Source of the DNA: Nitrospira sp.
Lineage (GTDB): Bacteria; Nitrospirota; Nitrospiria; Nitrospirales; Nitrospiraceae
Reading direction: 5' to 3'
Length of the DNA: 64,000 nucleotides
Assembly: GCA_024998565.1 (NCBI GenBank)
Contig: JACOEM010000008.1
Location: forward strand, 124,001-188,000
Shown here: piece by piece, positions 22,585 through 31,346 of the stretch
Numbering within the stretch: the stretch's first letter is position 1
Layout of the letters: each line of letters opens with the position of its first letter
Translations under genes and position numbers: made by a program
Notes under the pieces: generated by a model
Seen by the model: only the letters and a program-made list of their open reading frames with translations
What the model was told of the DNA's origin: nothing
Database searches by the model: none

Positions 22585-24846
22585 CTAAAACTTGTACTCG
22601 ACGCCTGCAAACCCACTGATACCCAACGCCGCGTTGGCAAATCGATTGAACTGGTCGTTCACGACCACCGCCCCGGCATAGGTTTTATCGGTCAGGTTGC
22701 GCCCTTCGGCGAAGAGGATCCAATGATCGTTGATGGTATAGCCGGACCGCAGATTGACCACGAAGTAGGACGGATTCTTGATCGTGTTCAAATAATCTGT
22801 ATAAAACCCGGACATGGACCACTCGATATTCGGCGCGATCCACCAACCAGCCGGATGATCGTAGCGAGCCTCCACGTTCAAGCTGTGCTCCGGCGCGCCG
22901 GCCACGGTATTTCCGGCTTTCGCAATGAGCACGTTGGGGCCGCCGATCCCGCCGCCGCGCACATCGTCGGTGAACTTGAAGCGCGACCAAGTGTAGGCCA
23001 CCCTAGTCTGCAGACTATCCTCCTTCCCTGCTCCTCCCTGCACGAAGAGCCCCTTCTTCAGGACCATACCGCCGCCGGCCTCGACGCCGGTGTGCCTGGT
23101 GCCGTTGGCATTTTGAAAGGTCCCGGTATTATTGATGATCGTGGTCAGAAGTTCCTTTTGCATTTCTAGGTTGTAGACCGTCACGTCCCAACTGTACCGC
23201 TTGTCCGCGGACGTGCCCCGATGCCCTAATTCCAACTGCCAGGCGCGTTGCGCATCCAGATTCAGGAATCCGGTGTTCGGCGAGCCATTGGCATTGAACG
23301 AAGAAAGCAATTCGATGTTGATCGGTGCCTCATAGGCCCGGCTGGCGTTGAAATAGAGCTGCGAGGTCTGCGTCGTACGATAGACGAATCCGAGCTTCGG
23401 ATTGATCGCATCGAAATGTTGCAACGGCCGCTGCGTACCGGTCAGTGTGGAGGGCGTCGCCGGATTGAACGGATTGCCGGCCGGCCCGTAGTTATCCACC
23501 GTCGCCTGGCGAGTCGTATAATCCCACCGACCGCCGACCACGATCGTGAAGTCCTTCGTGGCATCGAACGCATCTTCGGCGTAGGCTCCGAAATAGGTAC
23601 TCTTCGCCCTAAAGCTATTCGTTAAAGCCCCGATACTCCCATTGATGTTCACATACCGATCTTGCCGCTGGTCGCCATAGCGCGGCTGGAAGCCCATGAC
23701 GAACGAGTTGTTCTTGCCAAACAGTGAATTCGAATTCACATAGCGGAGTTCACCACCAACATTGTAAGAATGCATTCGGAGAGTCTGATAGATCGGGTGA
23801 TCCTCGTATTGATTCGAGAAGTAGGGAATGATTTCAAAGTATTGATTGGACGCAAATTCATTGTGGTACGCGATGCCGATCCGTTGAAGGTTGTAATAGC
23901 GCCCCCAGGTACACGTTTGGTTGTTCGTGACACAGGCAAAAAACGGAGGCGCTCCGGGAGGGCTTTGACCTCCCGCCTGTCGGCGATTGAAAAACAGCTG
24001 CTCATTGGTCAGTGAGCCGGGCAGCCGTTCTGCGACGTTCGCCTGCAGAAAATACGCTCGGATTTCCTGATGGTTGCCGAGTTGCACACCGATGTTGGCA
24101 TTAATGCGTTCGCGGGCCTGCTGACTGTTGTCCTGGAACCCGTCCTGCCGGTTCCCGGACACGCTGATGTAATAGTCCATCGTCGCATTCATACTGCCGA
24201 CCTGGAAGGGCTGAGTGACTTTGCCGCTCGACACCTGCCCGCTCACCATGCCGAAGCTGCCGGCCAGCATCCGCATCTGCAACGTCGAGGCGCTATAACC
24301 GGTACGCGGCACAAAATTGATGGCGCCGCCGATGCTGTTGGCACCGTACCGTAGCGCATTAGCGCCTTTATAGACTTCGATCCGTTCATAGGCCATGAGG
24401 TCGATCGATTCGAAGTCGGAAAATCCGTCCGCGTCGCCGAAGAAGATCCCGTTGATCAGAATATTGATGCCGCGATGATGGTAGTTGGTGCGGAGCGTCG
24501 TACCGCGGATCTGAAACTGGCCTTCATCGGCACCAAACCGTGATTGGAACCGGACGCCCGGCGCAAACTGCAGGACGTCTTGCAGATTGATAGCCCGCGA
24601 CTCGGTAATCTGTTTCTCTTCGATCAGAATATTGCTGCCTGGTCGGCGAGCAAGTTCCTGCTTCACATCCTCGACATTTTCAATCCGCTTTCCCCTCACC
24701 TCCACGGGATCGACCACGACGACCGGGGCCTCCTGATCAGACGGCTCCTCGGTCGCCTGCGCGACAGACGGTTCGATCCCCACAATCAAAGCCGCGGCCA
24801 GACAGGCCGCCGCCGTTCCTCTTCCCCACCACACCACTGCCTTCAT
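22585..24846 (-). CDS. TonB-dependent receptor, FecA-like, paralogue 5
   Basis: A 753-residue receptor; the ATG at 24846 has GGAGGAG at good spacing. Signal peptide (ACLAAALIVGIEPSVAQA), a TonB-box region (VVVVDPVEVRGKRI), plug (AINLQDVLQFAPGVRFQSRF, QIRGTTLRTNYHHRGINI, YERIEVYKGANALRYGANSIGGAIN), then a barrel ending GFAGVEYKF. The NYHHRG segment and absence of an N-terminal extension separate it from the other receptors in the window. It has no signalling (STN) domain, so it would not act in FecA-type sigma signalling. Upstream and same-strand lies the amidohydrolase, 74 bases away, so the two may be co-transcribed. Ligand unknown; ferric citrate or another carboxylate chelate is a possibility from family resemblance only. 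Confidence 0.92.
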   Translation of the reverse strand: MKAVVWWGRGTAAACLAAALIVGIEPSVAQATEEPSDQEAPVVVVDPVEVRGKRIENVEDVKQELARRPGSNILIEEKQITESRAINLQDVLQFAPGVRFQSRFGADEGQFQIRGTTLRTNYHHRGINILINGIFFGDADGFSDFESIDLMAYERIEVYKGANALRYGANSIGGAINFVPRTGYSASTLQMRMLAGSFGMVSGQVSSGKVTQPFQVGSMNATMDYYISVSGNRQDGFQDNSQQARERINANIGVQLGNHQEIRAYFLQANVAERLPGSLTNEQLFFNRRQAGGQSPPGAPPFFACVTNNQTCTWGRYYNLQRIGIAYHNEFASNQYFEIIPYFSNQYEDHPIYQTLRMHSYNVGGELRYVNSNSLFGKNNSFVMGFQPRYGDQRQDRYVNINGSIGALTNSFRAKSTYFGAYAEDAFDATKDFTIVVGGRWDYTTRQATVDNYGPAGNPFNPATPSTLTGTQRPLQHFDAINPKLGFVYRTTQTSQLYFNASRAYEAPINIELLSSFNANGSPNTGFLNLDAQRAWQLELGHRGTSADKRYSWDVTVYNLEMQKELLTTIINNTGTFQNANGTRHTGVEAGGGMVLKKGLFVQGGAGKEDSLQTRVAYTWSRFKFTDDVRGGGIGGPNVLIAKAGNTVAGAPEHSLNVEARYDHPAGWWIAPNIEWSMSGFYTDYLNTIKNPSYFVVNLRSGYTINDHWILFAEGRNLTDKTYAGAVVVNDQFNRFANAALGISGFAGVEYKF

Positions 24847-24920
24847 CGCTCGACTCCTCCTGCAAAAATAAATAAAAAGACACGATCATATTGACTGACC
24901 GGTCCAGGCCGCCTGACTTG

Positions 24921-26330
24921 TCAGTGAGCCCGGTGACCGGCTCCTGAAGGGGCGGCGTCATGACGGAAGGAACGATCGAGATTCACCCCCTGCTTGAATC
25001 GCCGCACGATGCGCTGCACCTGCGAAAAATCCTCGACGGGGTTGCCGGCCAGAGCGACAAAGCTGGCCTCGTACCCTTCGTCGAATCGCCCGATCCGACG
25101 GCCGGGGAAAATCGAAGCCGGCGTGTCCTCACACCACATCTTGAGCAGCGTCAGATTGTCGAAGAGATGAAACCTGTCCAGCTGCAACACTTCCGCCAGC
25201 GATGTCTCGGCATGGTCGCTGCCGACCACGACGCGCACGCCCGCGCGATGGAGTAACGCAATGTTGTCCTTGAGAATCTGTACCCGATCATCATCCGGCG
25301 CCGCCGGATGATGATCGGACATCCCGGATGCATGCCCGTCGTGATGCCCGTGCGGATGATGTCCCGGAACCGAGGGCATGGCGCTTCCCGCCACTGCGGT
25401 GGTCACGACCCGCACGTGACGTTCCAAGGCCAAGCGCGCATCCGCTTCCGTGAGTCGGGCGGACTCCCCATCGGCGGCACTGGTCACCAGCCACCCCGGC
25501 ACATGCGCGATCTCATCCACTCCTGCACGAACCGCCTGTCGAAAGTCCGCCGCCGTTTCGACATGGGCCGTCACCTGCAGCCCCGCGGCATGGGCCTTGG
25601 CGACAATCTGTGACACGAGTCGCGGATGGAGACCGCTTCGTTGCGGGGAATGTCCGGACTTTCCGGTCGCGGCCTCGTCTTCGGAGTGCACGAGATAGAC
25701 TTTCAGAAAGTCGGGTCGGCCGCTTGTGATCAACGGCCATTTCGTCTCCAGATCCGCGTCGGTGTCGAGCACGATGTACGACCGGTTCTCAAACCACCCC
25801 CGCTCGATGGTTCCGATCACCGGCTCGTATCGGCTCGTCCGCAAGACGTCCTCATACAACGCCACGGGATGGCCGCCCCGCCCCGTCAGTCCGGCATGGG
25901 CGAAGATCGCATCGATGCTTGTCGGTCGATTGATCGCGCTCCGAATCTGCAGGGCGAGGTCCCGGACGTTGTTCGGATTCTTCACGTAGAACACGCCGTC
26001 CTTGAGGTACCGCTCGGCCACCGCCTGAATATTCCACGAACCTTCCACGTTATGATTGTGCGCTTCCCCGAACGGCGGCACGACGAACAGGCCGGACAGA
26101 TCCACCGTCTCGACTCGCCCCTGCGGCGGGGTGCGCGTCAAACGTCCCTGCACTGAATACCAGGTGGCGGCCTGAAACCCCTGGCCGTCGAACCATCGGC
26201 CGTTGATGAAGGCGTAGGAATCGCTCCCGGACGGCCCGGTCGGGTGCGACGCGTTCGACGATGAAGACAGGCCCGTCCCGCCCGCACAGCCGGCCAGGAT
26301 CACAATCAGACACAACAGGATGCGACTCAT
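24921..26330 (-). CDS. Amidohydrolase-family lipoprotein with His-rich insertion
   Basis: A 469-residue lipoprotein: signal MSRILLCLIVILAGC with lipobox Cys15, then a Ser-rich linker. The amidohydrolase barrel has metal-site candidates HNH in GEAHNHN, Lys in DFLKVYLV, His in TAHVETAA, His in EIAHVPGW and Asp in VGSDHAE. A striking insertion at about residues 320-345 carries about ten His (GHHPHGHHDGHASG, SDHH). The C-terminus EGYEASFVALAGNPVEDF is the usual end of the composite domain. The enzyme class hydrolyses amide, urea or related bonds; the substrate is unknown. The His cluster could bind Zn, Ni or Cu in the periplasm and fits the metal theme of the island. It lies directly upstream of receptor 5, so it may process or bind that receptor's ligand. 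An earlier GTG in frame is less likely. Confidence 0.86.
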   Translation of the reverse strand: MSRILLCLIVILAGCAGGTGLSSSSNASHPTGPSGSDSYAFINGRWFDGQGFQAATWYSVQGRLTRTPPQGRVETVDLSGLFVVPPFGEAHNHNVEGSWNIQAVAERYLKDGVFYVKNPNNVRDLALQIRSAINRPTSIDAIFAHAGLTGRGGHPVALYEDVLRTSRYEPVIGTIERGWFENRSYIVLDTDADLETKWPLITSGRPDFLKVYLVHSEDEAATGKSGHSPQRSGLHPRLVSQIVAKAHAAGLQVTAHVETAADFRQAVRAGVDEIAHVPGWLVTSAADGESARLTEADARLALERHVRVVTTAVAGSAMPSVPGHHPHGHHDGHASGMSDHHPAAPDDDRVQILKDNIALLHRAGVRVVVGSDHAETSLAEVLQLDRFHLFDNLTLLKMWCEDTPASIFPGRRIGRFDEGYEASFVALAGNPVEDFSQVQRIVRRFKQGVNLDRSFRHDAAPSGAGHRAH

Positions 26331-26353
26331 ACGTCCTCTCACCCGCTCACAAC

Positions 26354-26390
26354 AGAGCGCATCGGCCTTCTCAGCGGCCGATCGCGCTCT
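26354..26390 (-). terminator. Hairpin between the HTH gene and the amidohydrolase
   Basis: 14-bp stem with one bulged base (AGAGCGCATCGGCC paired with GGCCGATcGCGCTCT), eight-base loop. Placed 14 bases after the HTH stop and 23 before the amidohydrolase ATG; terminator or 5-prime leader structure. Confidence 0.5.
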
Positions 26391-26404
26391 CTGCAGCGCA
26401 CACC

Positions 26405-26599
26405 TCAGACGGTCAGGTTCATTTCCTGCGTCTTATTGTTTTGCACCAACCGGTCCAGCGACGTGCGGAACACCCTGAGGCTCCCGCGGCCGATCTTGGT
26501 GCCCTCCAACCGCCCTTCCTCCACCCACCGATAAATCGTCCAGCGGCTCACGGCCAACACATCCGCCGCCTCACCGACCCGCAAGAGTTGCTTGTTCAT
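26405..26599 (-). CDS. Small helix-turn-helix protein (excisionase/MerR-like DNA-binding domain)
   Basis: A 64-residue protein; the ATG at 26599 has AGGAG six bases upstream, and a longer frame is less likely. It is essentially one winged helix-turn-helix: LLRVGEAADVLAVSRWTIYRWVEEG is the helix-turn-helix, and RLEGTKIGRGSLRVFRTSLDRLV the wing. This layout is the excisionase/AlpA (MerR-superfamily DNA-binding) type, found in small regulators and phage factors. There is no integrase or other mobile gene nearby, so a local regulator of the receptor at 26659 or of the amidohydrolase is a plausible but unproved role. A perfect hairpin separates it from the receptor. Confidence 0.82.
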   Translation of the reverse strand: MNKQLLRVGEAADVLAVSRWTIYRWVEEGRLEGTKIGRGSLRVFRTSLDRLVQNNKTQEMNLTV

Positions 26600-26624
26600 G
26601 GCAATCTCCTTGTTAATCACGTCA

Positions 26625-26651
26625 GCCGGGGACATGAACCATGTCCCCGGC
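26625..26651 (-). terminator. Perfect hairpin after receptor 6
   Basis: 12-bp stem GCCGGGGACATG / CATGTCCCCGGC, three-base loop, seven bases past the receptor stop and 25 before the HTH start codon. No T-run, so it may also act as a roadblock, stabiliser or operator for the HTH protein. Confidence 0.6.
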
Positions 26652-26658
26652 GCTTGTC

Positions 26659-29010
26659 CTAAAAGAATCCCAACGTCACCCCGATATACACCGACCGTCC
26701 ATAGCCGGGCAGAAACGCCTGCTTGTTTGCGTCAGGCGTACTGTCCGCAATCGGCTGGGCCGCGGCCGCATATTTCTTGTCGAAAATGTTGTCGAGTTCG
26801 ACATAGGTCTTCACAAACTTGATGAATCGGCTGTTATGCACCGGATAGGTGTAGTTCAGATTCGTGTTCACCAGCAGATAAGACGGCGAACCCAACGAGT
26901 TATTGTTGTTGATGAAGAAGCTGTCCGCCCAGGTGCCTTCAACCCACCCTCCGACGCCGGACTTCGCATGGTGGTACATGATCTTGCTGTTCAAGACGTT
27001 TTTCTCCACCGCCGGCACCTGATGACCGGCCTGATTGATCCGTGTAATCACACCGCCGGCCGAAAATTGATCGGTAAACTTCACGTACTTGCTTTCCATG
27101 TGCGTAAACGCGCCGGTCCAACTCAAGCCGGGCAGAACATCCGGGAGATACTTCCAGGCCAGCTCAACCCCACGATATTGGGACTCGTCGGCATTGGTGG
27201 CAAAGCTACCATTCGTCACGGCGGACAAGGGCACACTCTGATTGATGATTTCGTCTTTGAAGAAAATCCAGAACCCGACCAGCTCGATATTGAATTGTTT
27301 TGAGAGCCAGGAATTGGTTCCAAGCTCGACATTCAAATTCTTCTGCGGCTTCAGGTCTGGATTAAATCCCGGATTGCCATCCAATCCCGTGGTCAGATTG
27401 CCGAGCCCGGGGATCGCATAACCCGTCGAAGCGCGTGTCCAGATGCGCGTATCCTGAGTGGGCTTAAACGTGAGAGACACTTCCGGCGCAAAGTTATCAT
27501 AGGTTTTGTCCACGGCGACTCGGTTGGCAAAGGTGCTGGTCGTCGCCGTCGTGGTGTAGTTGGTCACAAGGCCAGAGATCCGTGAATTCTCGTAATTGAA
27601 GCCCACCGCGGCAATCCATTTAGGAGCGAACTGCAACTCTTCCCGGAACCGCGCGCCGATATTTTTCTGCGTCAGCCTGGTCTGCTGCTGCAGCGGACCG
27701 AACGTCGCCGTGCCGTCGTTCTGGTTGCGATAACTTCCGCCTTCCTGTTCCATATAGTCGAAGAAGAAGCCCACCGTGCTTCTCAGCGGCATCCCCATCA
27801 GCTCCCCATCATGGATGAGGTTGGAATAGTGTTTGAAATTCGGATTGATGTTGGTGCTGACCGGCTGATTGATGTCCTTCACATCGTAGTCGCCTTCGAT
27901 CTGGAGCAGCGTATTGGCATTGATCTGCCGCTCATAGAGTCCGCCGACAATCGTCCGTCGATCGCGCCGCTTAGAGTGGAGCGTTTCAGGATTCGTGGTG
28001 GCATTGGTAATGCCACCGAGTTGGCGTTCGTTTTGATCGAACTGGCGTTGCGTCAAACGTCCAGGGGAGCGGGCATCCAGGTCGTTATTGATCGCTTTGA
28101 AGTAAAAATTCTGTTTGTCGTCGATCTTGAACCGCAAATTTAGATTGACCGTCGCCGTATCGTACTCACTATGCGGCAGGAAGCCGTCTTCGCGGGCATA
28201 ACTGGCGAACAACGAGGCGTCGAGGTTGGTGTATTCTTTCCCGATTGCGATCGCATATTTTTGATAGCCGTAGGACCCACCCGTCACGAAGGTTTCTACC
28301 CCGTTGATGTCCTTCCCGCGCCGGGTTTTGAAATGCACCGCCCCACCCAGTGCGTAGTTTCCGTACAGAGAAGAGGAGGCGCCTCTCACCACCTCCGTGC
28401 TTTCCATGAACCACGGGTCGTGGATATCCAGTCGAGACAACCCGTCCGACTGCGTCTGCCCGATGCCGTCCTCATAAAATTTGACATCACGCACTCCGAA
28501 ACCATTTTTCGAACCCGACCCGCGAATGGAAACCTGAAAATCGCGAGGCCCGTTGCGCTGGCGCAGAATCACGCCGGGAATCGACTCCAACGATTCCCGC
28601 ATGTTCCGGGTCGGTTGTGATTCCGTTTCGCTGCGCGGGGTCGCCGATAAGGTGATCCCCTCCGGACGCTTCAAGACCCGGTCGCTGATGATGCTGACAT
28701 CGGCCAGCTCATACTGCGGGATCGGCTCGGCCGCCGCCGACGCGGAGGATTCCTGCACCGCCGTCGGTTGAACCGCTTGAACTGGCGTGACTACCGCGCC
28801 GCCGGCCGGTTTCTGTTGCAGTTCATCCAACTCGCGGAGAATGTTCTGTAACTGCTCACGCAAGTCACGCTCCCGCGCGCTCTTCTCGACCACGGCCCCG
28901 GTCACTGCTTCCTCCTGGGCGAACGAGGGAGATCCTCCAAAGGGTAACGCCATCACCAGAGCACAAAGACACAACACATACAGTCGGAATGAATGAACAC
29001 GAGCCCACAT
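26659..29010 (-). CDS. TonB-dependent receptor with N-terminal coiled coil, paralogue 6
   Basis: A 783-residue receptor; the ATG at 29010 has AGGAGGAAG upstream. Signal peptide ending GGSPSFAQE, then a coiled-coil segment (ARERDLREQLQNILRELDEL, about 43-66) and a Pro/Ala/Val linker, with ELADVSIISDRV as the likely TonB-box area. The plug has SQPTRNMRESLESIPGVILR, VSIRGSGSKNG, EDGIGQTQSDGLSRLD and VVRGASSSLYGNYALGG. The barrel ends YIGVTLGFF. It is the close paralogue of the receptor at 16901. It lies downstream of TlpA1 and small protein 5, in a unit that starts with a beta-propeller protein. The coiled coil between signal and TonB box is unusual for a receptor. Metal or chelate ligand unknown. 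Confidence 0.92.
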   Translation of the reverse strand: MWARVHSFRLYVLCLCALVMALPFGGSPSFAQEEAVTGAVVEKSARERDLREQLQNILRELDELQQKPAGGAVVTPVQAVQPTAVQESSASAAAEPIPQYELADVSIISDRVLKRPEGITLSATPRSETESQPTRNMRESLESIPGVILRQRNGPRDFQVSIRGSGSKNGFGVRDVKFYEDGIGQTQSDGLSRLDIHDPWFMESTEVVRGASSSLYGNYALGGAVHFKTRRGKDINGVETFVTGGSYGYQKYAIAIGKEYTNLDASLFASYAREDGFLPHSEYDTATVNLNLRFKIDDKQNFYFKAINNDLDARSPGRLTQRQFDQNERQLGGITNATTNPETLHSKRRDRRTIVGGLYERQINANTLLQIEGDYDVKDINQPVSTNINPNFKHYSNLIHDGELMGMPLRSTVGFFFDYMEQEGGSYRNQNDGTATFGPLQQQTRLTQKNIGARFREELQFAPKWIAAVGFNYENSRISGLVTNYTTTATTSTFANRVAVDKTYDNFAPEVSLTFKPTQDTRIWTRASTGYAIPGLGNLTTGLDGNPGFNPDLKPQKNLNVELGTNSWLSKQFNIELVGFWIFFKDEIINQSVPLSAVTNGSFATNADESQYRGVELAWKYLPDVLPGLSWTGAFTHMESKYVKFTDQFSAGGVITRINQAGHQVPAVEKNVLNSKIMYHHAKSGVGGWVEGTWADSFFINNNNSLGSPSYLLVNTNLNYTYPVHNSRFIKFVKTYVELDNIFDKKYAAAAQPIADSTPDANKQAFLPGYGRSVYIGVTLGFF

Positions 29011-29118
29011 AACTTCCTCCTGGCACAACTGTGCACACGACAGCAGAGACATACCCTTCCCGCCCCTGTCTGAACGGGCGAGAACAGCTGCTAGCACCGC
29101 TAGCGATGTAAAAAGGAA

Positions 29119-29439
29119 TTACGAGAGAACGGGCGGCGCGCGAGAGGCGGCGTGGAAGCCCGCGCCGCCGGCGATGACGGTATGATCGCGCTCGACAACC
29201 AACGCGACCACAAGGAACGGATGAAGCACCAGCGCGGACGCCGCAGCATCCGACGTAGGATTGGCCTGACAGGCCCAGACACAGAAACTGGAGTGGGACA
29301 CCGTCCCGCCATGATGATGGCCGACCGGCATGGGGTCGGCATGGTCGACGGCACAGGCCATGGAGAACAGGGCCAGGACCAGATAGATCCCCGCAAGTGC
29401 GGCCGCGAGTCCGACGGAGGGTGTCTTGAATCGACTCAT
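29119..29439 (-). CDS. Small His/Cys-rich membrane protein, subfamily B, copy 5
   Basis: A 106-residue protein whose ATG overlaps the TlpA1 stop (ATGA), so its translation is coupled to the thioredoxin. It has an N-terminal helix (LAAALAGIYLVLALFSMAC), a His-rich loop HADPMPVGHHHGG, FCVWACQAN (C-x-W-x-C), a second hydrophobic stretch (LVLHPFLVVALVVE) and the C-terminal SRAPPVLS. The layout (helix, His/Cys loop, helix, R-x-P-P) repeats the small proteins at 3-13 kb although the sequence is distant. Two sisters with the C-x-W-x-C motif lie at 32581 and 37231. Periplasmic metal or disulfide exchange with the TlpA partner is an inference. It is followed by receptor 6. Confidence 0.75.
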   Translation of the reverse strand: MSRFKTPSVGLAAALAGIYLVLALFSMACAVDHADPMPVGHHHGGTVSHSSFCVWACQANPTSDAAASALVLHPFLVVALVVERDHTVIAGGAGFHAASRAPPVLS

Positions 29440-29969
29440 GGCATCAGCCCCTGCAACGCCTGCACCACCTTGGGCGCATCCCACTCACGCGGTCCGACAG
29501 CACGGCCCAGCAAGGCTCCCTGCCGGTCGATGAACACCGTGGTCGGCAAGGCCCGCACCAGATAGGCTTGCGAGACATCCTGCTGTTCGTCGAACAGCAC
29601 GGGGAGTTGCACGTTGAGATTAGCCAGGAACTGCTTGATGCCGGCGCGTTGCAAGTCGGTCGTGATGGTCAGCAACACGAAGCGGTCGGGGTCCAGCTGC
29701 CGTCGCAGACGCTCAAAGGCCGGCATTTCTTCTTTGCAGGGCCCGCACCAGGTGGCCCAGAAATTCACCACGACGACTTTCCCCTTCAAGTCCGCGAGTT
29801 GCACGGACCGGCCATCCAGCGACTGTAGCTCAAAGGCCGCAGCGGTAGTGCCCGGTGCAACCCGCGCGATTTTCAACGCGGCGAAAGGATCATCCGCCCA
29901 TACAGGACCGGCCGTCGTGCTCAGCACAACCGTCAGCATGAGTCCCCTGAACAATCCCGTCAACTTCAT
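29436..29969 (-). CDS. TlpA-like thioredoxin-fold protein 1, periplasmic
   Basis: A 177-residue protein: signal peptide (FRGLMLTVVLSTTAGPVWAD), then a redoxin/thioredoxin domain with the active site WATWCGPCKEEM (CxxC at about 81-84), preceded by FELQSLDGRSVQLADLKGK and followed by the cis-Pro loop RALPTTVFIDRQG. The fold and the periplasmic location match TlpA/ResA/CcmG thiol reductants, which reduce disulfides or hand electrons to metal chaperones. Here it is coupled to small protein 5 with its CxWxC motif, a likely redox client. It follows a BNR-repeat propeller with a CxCC site. The ATG at 29969 is chosen because it gives a clean signal peptide; the ribosome site is weak. Confidence 0.9.
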   Translation of the reverse strand: MKLTGLFRGLMLTVVLSTTAGPVWADDPFAALKIARVAPGTTAAAFELQSLDGRSVQLADLKGKVVVVNFWATWCGPCKEEMPAFERLRRQLDPDRFVLLTITTDLQRAGIKQFLANLNVQLPVLFDEQQDVSQAYLVRALPTTVFIDRQGALLGRAVGPREWDAPKVVQALQGLMP

Positions 29970-29993
29970 CGTTCCAACCACAAGCCTGCCCGG

Positions 29994-31283
29994 TTATCGT
30001 ACCGGTTCAGCCGCCACCTTCACTGAAGGGACCTTCATGGTCTGCACCACGATTTTATGACCGGGCATGCCATGCTCCATCCAGGCCAGGGCAAACAGGC
30101 CTTGACTATTCACGGCTACGACCGGAGTCTGGCTTTTTTTCTCGTTCACTTTGTGCGGCGCCGTAAAGGTTGCGCCACGATCCATCGAGACGCTCATCAC
30201 CACATCCCGCTTGACCGGAGCCTGCTCCTCCCACACCACCACGATCCGTCCTTCCGGATCGACCGCAATCTGCGGATGGTCGGGAAAGGTGTTTTTCGAG
30301 ATGTTCAACTTCCGCTTTTCAGAAAAGCTCTTCCCTCGGTCGTCCGAATAGGCGATGTAGACGGCGGGAATTTCGTCCGTTCCTTCGCTGTACCAGACGA
30401 CGTAGAGACGTCCCTGACGGTCCACACCCATGGAGGCCGGACGATGCGGGCAGGCCGGGAACACCCACTGATCGTGCCCGACGATGACGGGCGCCTCGAA
30501 GGTCTCCCCGTGGTCCGTCGAACGCGCCACCACCGTTTCACGAACATTGCCTTCGAAAATCTTGCGCCAGGCTACGTAGACCATGCCCTCAGGACCACTC
30601 GTCATCGCCGTGCGGCAGCAGACACAGGTGCCCTCGTCTACCTTGAGATTCCTGGTGATCGTCGCGCCACGGTCCAACGAACGGGCCACGTAGGTGCCGG
30701 GCTCCTTCTTTCCTTCACGCCCGTCGATCCAGGAGAGGTGCAACCGTCCATCCGCATCACGATGCAGGGCATCGAAGGTATGTTGAATGACCCCCGGATC
30801 GTCGTTCACCGCGACGGAGGGCTGAAACGTCTTGCCCCCATCGATCGAGCGGCTCAATCGCAATTCCGTCGCGAAGGGCTGTTGCGGCGTGGCTTTCGGA
30901 TGGGCCAGTCCCCAGGTGACAAACACGTCTTCCCCCTGCACGACCAGCGCCGGCGCTTCCTGACGCCAATAGGGCACGTCTTCCGGACGGTTGATACGTA
31001 CCGGCGCTCCCATCGGCCCGCCCGGTTCTGCGCTGCGGGCGTACAGCACCGACCGCACGTCCTTATCCTCTTCCATCCACGACAAGGAGACCCGTCCCTG
31101 CTCGTCCACCTGCACGGACGGACCCACCAGGCTCTTCACCTTATGTTCGGTCGTCCACTTGGCGCCAAGCTGAAACCCGGTGAGCGGCTCTGCCCAGACC
31201 GGCCCCTCCGTCATCACACACCACAGACCGGTCGCGGCCATGAACGAACAGAGACCCGCTCTAACCCAGTTGTTGGAGCACAT
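29994..31283 (-). CDS. Secreted BNR-repeat (sialidase-type) beta-propeller with CxCC and CPHR motifs, paralogue 1
   Basis: A 429-residue exported protein (hydrophobic leader SFMAATGLWCVMTEGPVWAE). At least five sialidase Asp-box or BNR-like repeats are visible (SRSIDGGKTF, RSLDRGATI, ARSTDHGETF, AYSDDRGKSF, SVSMDRGATF), as in a six-bladed propeller. Sialidase catalytic Arg triad and Tyr are not recognisable, so hydrolysis of sialic acid is not supported. Two motifs stand out: GTCVCCRTAM near residues 218-222 and FPACPHRPAS near 278. Both are conserved in the paralogue at 35824 with the same spacing. A metal site or redox cluster is a reasonable inference. The gene lies between the outer-membrane barrel and TlpA1, which suggests a role in periplasmic or surface metal handling. 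Confidence 0.85.
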   Translation of the reverse strand: MCSNNWVRAGLCSFMAATGLWCVMTEGPVWAEPLTGFQLGAKWTTEHKVKSLVGPSVQVDEQGRVSLSWMEEDKDVRSVLYARSAEPGGPMGAPVRINRPEDVPYWRQEAPALVVQGEDVFVTWGLAHPKATPQQPFATELRLSRSIDGGKTFQPSVAVNDDPGVIQHTFDALHRDADGRLHLSWIDGREGKKEPGTYVARSLDRGATITRNLKVDEGTCVCCRTAMTSGPEGMVYVAWRKIFEGNVRETVVARSTDHGETFEAPVIVGHDQWVFPACPHRPASMGVDRQGRLYVVWYSEGTDEIPAVYIAYSDDRGKSFSEKRKLNISKNTFPDHPQIAVDPEGRIVVVWEEQAPVKRDVVMSVSMDRGATFTAPHKVNEKKSQTPVVAVNSQGLFALAWMEHGMPGHKIVVQTMKVPSVKVAAEPVR

Positions 31284-31346
31284 GGCAGATTCCTTTATTC
31301 CCCTTGGTTTCGTGAGCCATCCCCAGGAACGATGGTCCCGGTCGGC

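Noticed and set aside
29994-31283. True sialidase function for the BNR proteins
   Set aside because: Asp-box repeats alone; the Arg triad and catalytic Tyr/Glu of sialidases are not recognisable.
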